Shown here piece after piece: positions 1 through 5,615 of a stretch of DNA of 5,615 bases (position 1 is its first letter; each line of letters starts with the position of its first letter). A program made the translations under genes and the position numbers. The notes under the pieces were generated by a model, which searched no databases, was not told the DNA's origin, and was given only the letters and a program-made list of their open reading frames with translations. Origin of the DNA: Planctomycetaceae bacterium (GTDB lineage: Bacteria > Planctomycetota > Planctomycetia > Planctomycetales > Planctomycetaceae); assembly GCA_020426085.1 (NCBI GenBank), contig JAGQQP010000310.1, positions 1-5,615 on the forward strand. Direction: 5' to 3'.

Positions 1-444
1 AACCTGTGACTTCAGCAGCTCTGCACGGTATTTGAGATAATTCATCCCCCGAAACAGGATCACTTCCTGCTCTTTATCCAGCAAAGGAACTGTATACAAC
101 TGCGCCTGCTGGAAATCGAATTCAGTCAACTCGTAGTCGGAATCCGGATTTAATTCCGCACATAGTTTCTGGAGGGGCTGTAAAATATCATCGATGGCGG
201 CAGCGTCTACAAACCGCTCACTGTAGACATATTCGATCTCAGTTGCGCAAATCTGTTCTGCCCGTTTCTGCAGTTCACGGGTAACGCAAACCTTCCTCAT
301 CCGAACCGCTTTTTTAGCGGCCAGCAGTTCACACTGACAGGATTTCGACTGATCTGCAACAATCGCACGCTCTCCCAGTTGGGAGAAAGCTTCTGCCTGC
401 TGAAAACCTGTCGTGGATGCACTGTACATGAAATAGATACTCAT
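1..444 (-). CDS. Sigma-70 family RNA polymerase sigma factor-like protein, N-terminal part (cut by window edge)
   Basis: An open frame of 148 codons runs leftward from an ATG at 444-442 to the window edge with no stop; the 3' end of the gene lies outside. Residues about 119-148 (VPLLDKEQEVILFRGMNYLK and on) resemble sigma-70 region 1.2, which in this family begins with a 'L(L)-x-x-E-x-E-x-x-L' helix. The 'LFRxMNYLKYRA' wording matches what I recall of planctomycete sigma factors. Residues 1-118 would be the lineage-specific N-terminal part: a basic stretch around 44-62 (KKAVRMRKVCVTRELQKR) and five cysteines (36, 38, 53, 66, 95). The DNA-binding regions 2 and 4 are not in view, so promoter class and role cannot be read. 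In this frame an in-frame stop lies at 478-480 and no ATG, GTG or TTG occurs before 444; Met6 (429-427) is an alternative start. No clear Shine-Dalgarno is seen. It is divergent from the pyruvate dehydrogenase genes. That it is a real gene is likely; the sigma assignment is moderately sure. Confidence 0.6.
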   Translation of the reverse strand, partial: MSIYFMYSASTTGFQQAEAFSQLGERAIVADQSKSCQCELLAAKKAVRMRKVCVTRELQKRAEQICATEIEYVYSERFVDAAAIDDILQPLQKLCAELNPDSDYELTEFDFQQAQLYTVPLLDKEQEVILFRGMNYLKYRAELLKSQV

Positions 445-494
445 TCGAATATTACTGACTCTAAGCGAGATCTCTCGTCAGAGATACTGCGCTC

Positions 495-523
495 ATACTA
501 GGGAATATGATCCGATAAAACAA
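495..523 (-). promoter_or_regulatory. Weak sigma-70-like promoter candidate for the leftward sigma-like gene
   Basis: Read on the minus strand, TTGTTT (523-518) and TAGTAT (500-495) are separated by 17 bases. They match the -35 and -10 consensus at 3 and 4 of 6 positions, and lie about 50-80 bases before the ATG at 444. The -35 box overlaps the inverted repeat at 519-547. Matches of this quality are common in A+T-rich DNA, so this is only a candidate. Confidence 0.22.
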
Positions 524-547
524 TTTTAACAGGCAGAATTGTTAAAA
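519..547. repeat. Two-way inverted repeat (possible operator)
   Basis: Two overlapping perfect 7-base inverted repeats share this stretch: AACAATT (519-525) pairs with AATTGTT (537-543), and TTTTAAC (524-530) pairs with GTTAAAA (541-547). The two pairings use overlapping bases and exclude each other. The A+T-rich arms and central position suggest a protein-binding dyad more than a terminator, since there is no G+C-rich stem and U-tract. It covers the -35 box of the candidate leftward promoter. No regulator can be named. Confidence 0.4.
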
Positions 548-550
548 ATG

Positions 551-618
551 TGCGATAATTAATGATCTTAAGACGGGACAGGCAGTTGTGGACACTTCAG
601 ACACGGAATTTTATCGCA
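551..618. repeat. Spaced 8-base inverted repeat
   Basis: TGCGATAA at 551-558 is the exact reverse complement of TTATCGCA at 611-618, with 52 bases between. The arms could be two half-sites for a dimeric regulator or may be coincidence; 8 bases at this spacing is weak evidence. Confidence 0.25.
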
Positions 619-736
619 TACTTTTTGATGAATCAAAACACAACTGGCTATTATTACACCGTCTGTAATTCCGAGACAAACTCACGCAATATTCAACAAC
701 AGCCGATCAATAAAATAAGGGGTGAACGCATTCGTT

Positions 737-747
737 TTCCCTGGGAA
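737..747. repeat. Short perfect palindrome TTCCCTGGGAA
   Basis: Five-base arms TTCCC and GGGAA flank one central T. With no loop it would not form a hairpin, so if functional it would be a DNA site for a dimeric protein. It could equally be chance. Confidence 0.25.
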
Positions 748-913
748 CCATTTCAGAATTCCTGTCCCATTTTCATCAAAATTTTCCTCCCAACCCCTGT
801 CTCAGTTCTGTTTGCTGTTTGCTATGTCTATTAAAGAGTTTAGACCCGTTGCTTTGACTCGCAAAACAGACTGAAATTAGTTAGCATTTCCTAAACAGAG
901 ATCTGTTGCAGCA

Positions 914-1002
914 TTCTCAACTCTGAACCGGAAGCTGAACGATCTCAAAAAAGAACCGTGATAGTTCCCTTACTCACGGTGCATTCCTAGAATTGTTGAG
1001 AA
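914..1002 (+). repeat. Nested inverted repeats upstream of aceE
   Basis: An outer pair, TTCTCAAC (914-921) and GTTGAGAA (995-1002), encloses an inner pair, ACCGTGA (955-961) and TCACGGT (974-980), which has a 12-base loop. All arms pair perfectly. The inner stem is the more G+C-rich. It lacks a following T-run, so it is not a standard intrinsic terminator. If transcription starts upstream of 914 it could fold in the aceE leader RNA; if transcription starts near 1025 it is promoter-upstream DNA. The role is unknown. Confidence 0.35.
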
Positions 1003-1012
1003 CTCATCTGCG

Positions 1013-1018
1013 TATATT
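1013..1018 (+). promoter_or_regulatory. Candidate -10 box for the aceE operon
   Basis: TATATT matches the sigma-70 -10 consensus TATAAT at 5 of 6 positions and lies 82 bases before the chosen aceE ATG. No good -35 hexamer sits 16-18 bases upstream; TTGTTG (993-998) is only 14 away and TTGAGA (996-1001) only 11. A TG lies at 1009-1010, one base off the extended -10 spacing. This is a weak call. Confidence 0.22.
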
Positions 1019-1027
1019 CTTCCAGGA

Positions 1028-1039
1028 TGACTACAGTCA
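1028..1039. promoter_or_regulatory. Operator-like dyad TGACTacAGTCA
   Basis: Perfect 5-base arms TGACT and AGTCA flank a 2-base centre. The dyad begins 9 bases after the TATATT box, so a bound protein would cover the likely transcription start. It does not match the E. coli PdhR site as I know it (AATTGGT, three bases, ACCAATT). The binding protein, if any, is unknown. Confidence 0.3.
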
Positions 1040-1100
1040 GTGATCTAAGAGAAGTTACGCTCATCGAAAATACTTAAGCAGGTTGAAAGAACCATATCTC

Positions 1101-3794
1101 ATGGTAGAACAGACAGTTACAGGTGCAGTGCCTGGAGTCGATCCAGCGGAACTCGAAGAGTGGTTTGAATCGCTGGATGACCTCATCATCCGGTACGGTA
1201 AAGAACGAGTCAAAAATGTATTGGCGATTCTGCAGGAACGTGCTTACCGTCAGGGAGTGACGATGCCCTTCACGGCTAACACTCCTTACATCAACACCAT
1301 TCCCGTTGACGAGCAGGCCCCGTTCCCCGGTAACCGTGAGATTGAACGTCGCATCAAAAGTATCATCCGCTGGAATGCGATGGCAATGGTCGTACGTGCC
1401 AACAAATACCATGACGGCATTGGCGGACACATTTCAACCTATGCTTCCGCCGCAACTCTTTCTGAAGTAGGATTTAACCACTTCTTCCATTCCCGCACGG
1501 AAGACCACTCAGGTGACGTCGTCTATTTTCAGGGACATGCTTCTCCTGGTGTCTATGCCCGTGCCTTTGTCGAAGGGCGTCTGACAGAAGAGAACCTCGA
1601 ACGCTTCCGACAGGAACTTCCCCGTGGCGGTGGGCTGTCGTCCTATCCACATCCCTGGCTGATGCCGAACTTCTGGCAGTTCCCAACAGTCTCAATGGGT
1701 CTGGGCCCGATCATGTCCATTTACCATGCCCGTTTCCTGCGTTATCTGCATAATCGCGGCATCATGGATACATCCAAATCAAAGGTCTGGTGTTTTGTCG
1801 GCGATGGTGAAACCGATGAACCCGAAACACTGGGAGCCATTACCCTCGCCTCCCGTGAGCATCTGGACAACCTGATCTTTGTCATCAACTGTAACCTGCA
1901 GCGTCTGGACGGTCCCGTTCGCGGTAATGGTAAAATCATTCAGGAACTGGAAGCTGCCTTCCGCGGTGCCGGCTGGAACTGCATCAAAGTGGTCTGGGGC
2001 AGTGACTGGGATCCCCTGCTGGCAGAAGACGAAGATGGTCTGCTCGTGAAACGTATGGGCGAAGTCATCGACGGACAGTATCAGAAATATGTCGTCGAAC
2101 CAGGCTCCTATATCCGGGAGCATTTCTTTGGAGAAAATCCCGAACTGGCAAAGATGGCAGAGCACCTGTCTGACGACCAGCTCAAACGTATGAAACGTGG
2201 CGGTCACGATCCGGAAAAAGTTTATGCGGCGTATAATGCAGCTGTGAAACACACCGGTTCCCCAACCGTGATCCTGGCCAAAACCATCAAAGGCTACGGT
2301 CTGGGTGAAGCAGGCGAAGGTCGCAACATCGCACACAACGTGAAAAAGGCCAACGAAGAAGAACTGAGAGATTTCCGTTCCCGCTTCGGTATCCCCATTG
2401 GCGATGAAGACGTCAAAAACACACCATTCTATCGCCCCGATGATAACAGTCCTGAAATGCAGTACCTGCAGAAAAAACGGGAAGAACTGGGCGGCTATTT
2501 ACCCAAACGGGCTCCCACTGAAGAGCGTCTGGAAACTCCGACTCTGGAATCACTCGATAAATTCCTGACGAGTATGGCCGGGAAAAAAGGTTCTACCACC
2601 GGCGCTTTCGGAATCCTGCTTGGCAACCTGCTGAGAGACAAAGTGATTGGCAAGCGTATTGTGCCCATCATTCCGGACGAAGCCCGTACTTTCGGTATGG
2701 AAGGCCTTTTTAAACAGTGTGGTATCTATGCCAGCCAGGGACAGTTGTACGAGCCCGTCGACCGTGATCAGCTGATGTACTACAAAGAAGCGAAAGATGG
2801 ACAGATCCTCGAAGAAGGGATCAACGAAGCGGGAGCGATTTCCTCCTTCATCGCCGCAGGTACAGCTTACGCGAACCAGGGCGTCAACATGATTCCGTTC
2901 TATGTGTATTATTCTATGTTCGGATTCCAGCGTGTCGGCGATCTGGTCTGGGCCGCTGCCGACTCCCGTACCAAAGGCTTCATGCTGGGGGGAACCTCGG
3001 GTAGAACCACCCTTAACGGTGAAGGTCTGCAACACCAGGATGGTCACAGTCACCTGATGGCTTCGACAGTCCCGACTTTACTGGCTTACGACCCTGCTTA
3101 CGCATACGAGCTGGCAGTCATCATCCAGGAAGGTCTGCGACGCATGTACCAGGAAGGTGAAGAGATTTTCTATTATCTCTCCGTCTATAACGAAAACTAT
3201 GAAATGGCTCCCATGCCTGAAGGCGACAAAGTCGTCGAAGGTATCATTGAAGGGATTTACAAATTCCGGTCACAGGAAGTCGAAAAACCTGCTGTCTCAA
3301 TGCGACCACAACTGTTCGGCAGTGGACCGATCCTGCGGGAAGTTCTGCGGGCTCAGGAAATCCTGGCGGAGAAGTTCAGCATCGCAACAGATGTCTGGAG
3401 TGTCACCAGCTACAGCCAGTTGGCCCGAAATGTAAAAGATGTCGAACGCGAGAACCGGTTGCATCCCGATGCAGAACCGAAGAAGTCCTACCTGGAAACA
3501 ACCTTCGAAGGTGTCGCTGGTCCGTTTATTGCTTCCAGTGACAACATCAAGCTGGTCGCAGACCAGATCCGTGAAGACATCCCCGGTAACTATTGCGTAT
3601 TGGGAACAGACGGCTTCGGTCGCAGTGAAACCCGTGAATCACTCCGACGACATTTCGAAATCGATGCCGAAAACGTCGTGGTGGCAACGCTGGTCTCTTT
3701 AGCCGAAGAAGGTCAGTTCGATAAATCAAAGCTGCCTGCCATCATTAAAGAGCTGGGAATCGATCCGGAAAAAGTGAATCCACGACTCGCTTAA
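1101..3794 (+). CDS. aceE: Pyruvate dehydrogenase E1 component, homodimeric type
   Basis: E1 (EC 1.2.4.1) decarboxylates pyruvate on thiamine diphosphate and acetylates the E2 lipoyl group in the cytoplasmic pyruvate dehydrogenase complex. The 897-residue product is close to the 887 of E. coli AceE and follows it from end to end, ending in the same NPRLA. Recalled E. coli active-site residues have counterparts: His110 and His146 (GHASPG) near the cofactor, the GDG motif at 234-236 with Asp235 and Asn265 for Mg and diphosphate, loop His412, Asp526 and Glu527 (PDEARTFGMEG), Glu576 (GINEAGA) for the aminopyrimidine, and His645 and His649 (LQHQDGHSH). The order is the ThDP diphosphate-binding domain, the pyrimidine-binding domain, then the C-terminal domain. 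The ATG at 1101 is chosen because it gives the family N-terminus (VDPAELEEWFESL, like VDPIETRDWLQAI). An in-frame TTG at 1083 would add six residues but directly abuts AGG, with no room for a ribosome binding site. aceF follows 58 bases later. The frame is intact. Confidence 0.97.
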   Translation: MVEQTVTGAVPGVDPAELEEWFESLDDLIIRYGKERVKNVLAILQERAYRQGVTMPFTANTPYINTIPVDEQAPFPGNREIERRIKSIIRWNAMAMVVRANKYHDGIGGHISTYASAATLSEVGFNHFFHSRTEDHSGDVVYFQGHASPGVYARAFVEGRLTEENLERFRQELPRGGGLSSYPHPWLMPNFWQFPTVSMGLGPIMSIYHARFLRYLHNRGIMDTSKSKVWCFVGDGETDEPETLGAITLASREHLDNLIFVINCNLQRLDGPVRGNGKIIQELEAAFRGAGWNCIKVVWGSDWDPLLAEDEDGLLVKRMGEVIDGQYQKYVVEPGSYIREHFFGENPELAKMAEHLSDDQLKRMKRGGHDPEKVYAAYNAAVKHTGSPTVILAKTIKGYGLGEAGEGRNIAHNVKKANEEELRDFRSRFGIPIGDEDVKNTPFYRPDDNSPEMQYLQKKREELGGYLPKRAPTEERLETPTLESLDKFLTSMAGKKGSTTGAFGILLGNLLRDKVIGKRIVPIIPDEARTFGMEGLFKQCGIYASQGQLYEPVDRDQLMYYKEAKDGQILEEGINEAGAISSFIAAGTAYANQGVNMIPFYVYYSMFGFQRVGDLVWAAADSRTKGFMLGGTSGRTTLNGEGLQHQDGHSHLMASTVPTLLAYDPAYAYELAVIIQEGLRRMYQEGEEIFYYLSVYNENYEMAPMPEGDKVVEGIIEGIYKFRSQEVEKPAVSMRPQLFGSGPILREVLRAQEILAEKFSIATDVWSVTSYSQLARNVKDVERENRLHPDAEPKKSYLETTFEGVAGPFIASSDNIKLVADQIREDIPGNYCVLGTDGFGRSETRESLRRHFEIDAENVVVATLVSLAEEGQFDKSKLPAIIKELGIDPEKVNPRLA

Positions 3795-3852
3795 CTCCCA
3801 TTACAACAGCTTTCATTGAAGCATTACCAACAAGAAGATAGAACACAAAACT
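3795..3852 (+). other. aceE-aceF spacer
   Basis: The 58 bases contain no G+C-rich hairpin with a T-run and no clear promoter, which supports read-through from aceE into aceF. The only pairing seen is a 4-base GCTT/AAGC stem around 3810-3823. Before the aceF ATG there are only purine-rich A runs (AAGAAGATAGAA, about 3832-3843), not a good Shine-Dalgarno. Confidence 0.5.
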
Positions 3853-5169
3853 ATGGCTACTGAATTTAAACTTCCTGAAGTGAGTGAGGGTGTCGAGACA
3901 GCAGATGTCGGACAGATCTCTGTCGCGGTGGGCGATACAGTGGAACAGGGACAGGTTCTGATGGACATTGAAACCGATAAGGCGGTTGTCCAGCTGGAAT
4001 CACCTTACTCAGGCACGATTGCAGAGCTTAAAGTCGCTGAAGGCGATTCGGTCTCGATCGGAGCCGTCCTGCTGTCGATTGAAGAATCCAACGGTGCTCC
4101 TTCCGCTCCCGCTGCAGAAAAGCCTGCGGAACCCAAACCAGAAGAATCAGCTCCGGCCAAAGCCGAACAGGCTGCTCCTCCTGAATCAAAATTGGAAAGC
4201 AAACCGGCTGCGCCACAGCCCGCAACTGCAAAACCGGCTGCAGCGGACGCGAATGGCGAGAAACCACCTGTTCCTGCCGGCCCAGCCACCCGTAAACTGG
4301 CAAGAAAACTGGGCGTCGATCTGCATCAGGTCACAGGCTCCGGTCCCGGCGGTCGCGTCACTCAGGAAGACGTCGAAAACTATGTCAAAAACCTGATTGC
4401 CAACGGCGGTCCTTCAGGTGGCGGTGGCGGAATTGCTGTTCCTCCCCTGCCCGACTTCACCCAGTTTGGCGAAGTCGAACGCAAGAAACTCAACAAGCTG
4501 TCGCGTGTCTCTGCCAACAACCTCAGCCTGTCCTGGCAGGTAATTCCGCACGTGACGCAACACGATCTGGCTGATATCACCGACCTGGAAACAGCCCGAA
4601 AGCTTTTCATCTCCAAGCCGAATTACTCGGGTCCCAAAGTGACGATGACCGCTCTGGCCATGAAAGCCATCGCCATCGCACTGCACGAATACCCGAGCTT
4701 CAACTCCAGCTTCGATACGCAGACCGATGAAATTGTTTTCAAGAATTACATCAACATTGGTGTCGCCGTCGATACGGAAAACGGCCTGGTCGTTCCCGTC
4801 GTCAAAAACGTTGACAAGAAAAATATCATCACCATCGCCAATGAAATGAACGCATTAGCCATCAAGGCCCGCGATCGTAAACTGGAAATGAGTGACATGC
4901 AGGGGGGAACGTTTACCATCACCAACCTGGGTGGACTCGGTGGAACGTCCTTCACGCCCATCGTCAACTATCCTGAAGTCGCCATTCTGGGCATGTCACG
5001 CTCGCGGCATGAATTCCAACTGGTGGATGACAAACCCGTTTCTCGCCTGATGCTGCCGCTGTCGTTGTCCTACGACCATCGGGTCATCAACGGGGCTGAC
5101 GCTGCTCGATTCATCGTGCGACTTTCCAGTTTACTCTCTGATCCATTCAATCTGCTGGTTGACTGCTGA
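3853..5169 (+). CDS. aceF: Dihydrolipoamide acetyltransferase, E2 of pyruvate dehydrogenase
   Basis: E2 (EC 2.3.1.12) takes the acetyl group from E1 on its lipoyl arm, transfers it to CoA, and forms the core of the complex. The 438-residue protein has one lipoyl domain (about 2-77) with lipoyl-lysine Lys43 in DIETDKAV, an Ala/Pro/Lys/Glu-rich flexible linker (about 80-140), a peripheral-subunit-binding domain (about 143-180, [13 protein letters not shown] with [13 protein letters not shown]), a glycine-rich second linker (185-193, GGPSGGGGG), and the acyltransferase domain (about 205-438). The active-site motif is [15 protein letters not shown] with His409; the position often held by Asp is Asn413. 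E. coli AceF has three lipoyl domains, so this is the shorter form common elsewhere. Position directly after the homodimeric-type aceE supports pyruvate over 2-oxoglutarate or branched-chain specificity. The ATG at 3853 gives the usual N-terminus ([12 protein letters not shown]). E3 follows after 47 bases. Confidence 0.95.
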   Translation: MATEFKLPEVSEGVETADVGQISVAVGDTVEQGQVLMDIETDKAVVQLESPYSGTIAELKVAEGDSVSIGAVLLSIEESNGAPSAPAAEKPAEPKPEESAPAKAEQAAPPESKLESKPAAPQPATAKPAAADANGEKPPVPAGPATRKLARKLGVDLHQVTGSGPGGRVTQEDVENYVKNLIANGGPSGGGGGIAVPPLPDFTQFGEVERKKLNKLSRVSANNLSLSWQVIPHVTQHDLADITDLETARKLFISKPNYSGPKVTMTALAMKAIAIALHEYPSFNSSFDTQTDEIVFKNYINIGVAVDTENGLVVPVVKNVDKKNIITIANEMNALAIKARDRKLEMSDMQGGTFTITNLGGLGGTSFTPIVNYPEVAILGMSRSRHEFQLVDDKPVSRLMLPLSLSYDHRVINGADAARFIVRLSSLLSDPFNLLVDC

Positions 5170-5216
5170 GAACGTTATCTACTCTGAAGTAATGCAATAA
5201 AAGGTTTATCGATATT
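5170..5216 (+). other. aceF-lpd spacer with weak ribosome binding site
   Basis: The 47-base gap has no terminator-like hairpin, consistent with cotranscription. AAAAGG at 5199-5204, ending 12 bases before the ATG at 5217, is the best Shine-Dalgarno-like sequence of the three operon genes, though somewhat far from the start. Confidence 0.45.
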
Positions 5217-5615
5217 ATGTCTGGATCAGCTACCAGAGAAACGGATGTTGTTGTTATCGGTGGTGGCCCTGGTGGTTATCCGGCGGCATTCGATGCAGCC
5301 GACAAAGGCTACAAAGTCATCATGGTCAATGATGACGTCGCCCCGGGTGGAGTTTGTCTGAACCGGGGTTGTATCCCCTCCAAAGCACTGCTGCACGTCG
5401 CCAAACTAATTAACGAAACCAGAGAATCATCAGAGTGGGGTATCACTTTCCAGAAGCCGGAAATCAACCTCGATCAACTCCGGGATTTCAAAAACAAAGT
5501 CGTCACACAGCTGACCGGCGGTATCGGACAACTGGCCGGAGCCCGCAATGTGGAAATCCTCAAAGGTTTCGGCCGATTCAAAGATTCGCACACAGTCGAA
5601 GTCACAAAACAGGAC
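5217..5615 (+). CDS. lpd: Dihydrolipoamide dehydrogenase (E3), N-terminal part (cut by window edge)
   Basis: E3 (EC 1.8.1.4) is an FAD flavoprotein that reoxidises the dihydrolipoyl arm of E2 and reduces NAD+. The frame is open for 133 codons to the window edge, against a usual length of about 460-480, so most of the protein is outside. Visible are the FAD-binding beta-alpha-beta motif ([14 protein letters not shown], glycines 15, 17 and 20) and the redox disulfide motif [17 protein letters not shown] with Cys47 and Cys52, four residues apart as in the family. The acidic residue that normally ends the second beta strand and binds the FAD ribose (Glu in E. coli VIVERYNTLGG) is Asn38 here, followed by Asp39 and Asp40. 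The NAD domain, dimer interface and C-terminal His-Glu pair cannot be checked. The ATG at 5217 gives the expected short lead before the FAD motif. Gene order after aceE and aceF supports the pyruvate dehydrogenase E3, which may also serve other 2-oxoacid dehydrogenases. Confidence 0.95.
   Translation, partial: MSGSATRETDVVVIGGGPGGYPAAFDAADKGYKVIMVNDDVAPGGVCLNRGCIPSKALLHVAKLINETRESSEWGITFQKPEINLDQLRDFKNKVVTQLTGGIGQLAGARNVEILKGFGRFKDSHTVEVTKQD

Larger units (their letters stand above)
445..1100. other. Divergent intergenic region without a convincing gene
   Basis: These 656 bases separate the leftward sigma-like gene from the rightward pyruvate dehydrogenase genes and are visibly richer in A and T than either. 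The only sizeable plus-strand open frame, at 562-834 (90 codons), has no recognisable motif, no ribosome binding site and an odd composition, and I take it to be chance. What I can see are short inverted repeats (519-547, 551-558 with 611-618, 737-747, 914-921 with 995-1002, 955-980, 1028-1039) and weak promoter-like boxes. Both 5' leaders and their control sites must lie here. No tRNA, ncRNA or riboswitch class is recognised. Confidence 0.7.

Noticed and set aside
466..477. CGAGATCTCTCG near-palindrome upstream of the sigma-like gene
   Set aside because: The perfect core is only 8 bases (GAGATCTC) with no supporting spacing or repeat elsewhere; likely chance.
562..834. 90-codon plus-strand open frame in the intergenic region
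   Set aside because: No recognisable motif, no ribosome binding site, atypical composition, and it spans inverted-repeat and A+T-rich DNA; it looks like a chance frame.
854..882. TTGACT as a -35 box for aceE
   Set aside because: A 5-of-6 match to TTGACA, but at 16-18 bases downstream there is only TTAGTT or similar, a poor -10.
955..980. ACCGTGA/TCACGGT hairpin as an intrinsic terminator
   Set aside because: No T-run follows the stem and no gene ends upstream on this strand.
1779..2336. 185-codon minus-strand open frame inside aceE
   Set aside because: It is antisense to the highly conserved E1 ThDP domain and its translation matches nothing I know; a shadow of aceE codon bias.
2550..3053. 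167-codon minus-strand open frame inside aceE
   Set aside because: Antisense to conserved E1 sequence with no motif of its own.
4005..4289. Ala/Gly/Ser-rich minus-strand open frame opposite the aceF linker
   Set aside because: Its composition is just the complement of the Ala/Pro-rich linker codons.
3968..4396. 142-codon plus-strand open frame inside aceF
   Set aside because: Out-of-frame reading of the lipoyl domain and Ala/Pro-rich linker; low-complexity translation.

Overview
The window looks like chromosomal DNA from a Planctomycetota bacterium, plausibly a relative of Gimesia or Rubinisphaera. Three things suggest this: roughly balanced base composition, weak or absent Shine-Dalgarno sequences, and a leftward partial gene whose protein resembles the sigma-70-family factors I associate with planctomycetes. 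The phylum is an inference and the genus is a guess. Nothing suggests a mobile element, CRISPR array, phage or RNA gene.

Layout. Positions 1-444 (minus strand) hold the first 148 codons of a gene running off the left edge, whose last 30 residues resemble sigma-70 region 1.2. Positions 445-1100 form a 656-base divergent intergenic region, visibly richer in A and T than the genes, with several short inverted repeats and weak promoter-like boxes but no convincing gene. Positions 1101-5615 carry three plus-strand genes in a row: aceE (homodimeric-type pyruvate dehydrogenase E1), aceF (dihydrolipoamide acetyltransferase E2 with one lipoyl domain) and the first 133 codons of a dihydrolipoamide dehydrogenase (E3), cut by the right edge. 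The gaps are 58 and 47 bases with no visible terminator, so the three are probably cotranscribed.

Function. Together the three genes encode a whole pyruvate dehydrogenase complex: E1 decarboxylates pyruvate on thiamine diphosphate and reductively acetylates the E2 lipoyl arm, E2 passes the acetyl group to CoA, and E3 reoxidises the lipoyl group with FAD and NAD+. The E1 is the single-chain type, as in Escherichia coli, rather than the two-chain alpha/beta type.

The coding part is ordinary central metabolism. The points worth a second look are the divergent sigma-like gene, the structured intergenic region (above all a TGACT/AGTCA dyad just after a -10-like box and a two-way inverted repeat over the candidate promoter of the sigma-like gene), and two residue changes at usually conserved sites: Asn in the E2 catalytic motif, and Asn in place of the FAD-binding Glu of E3.
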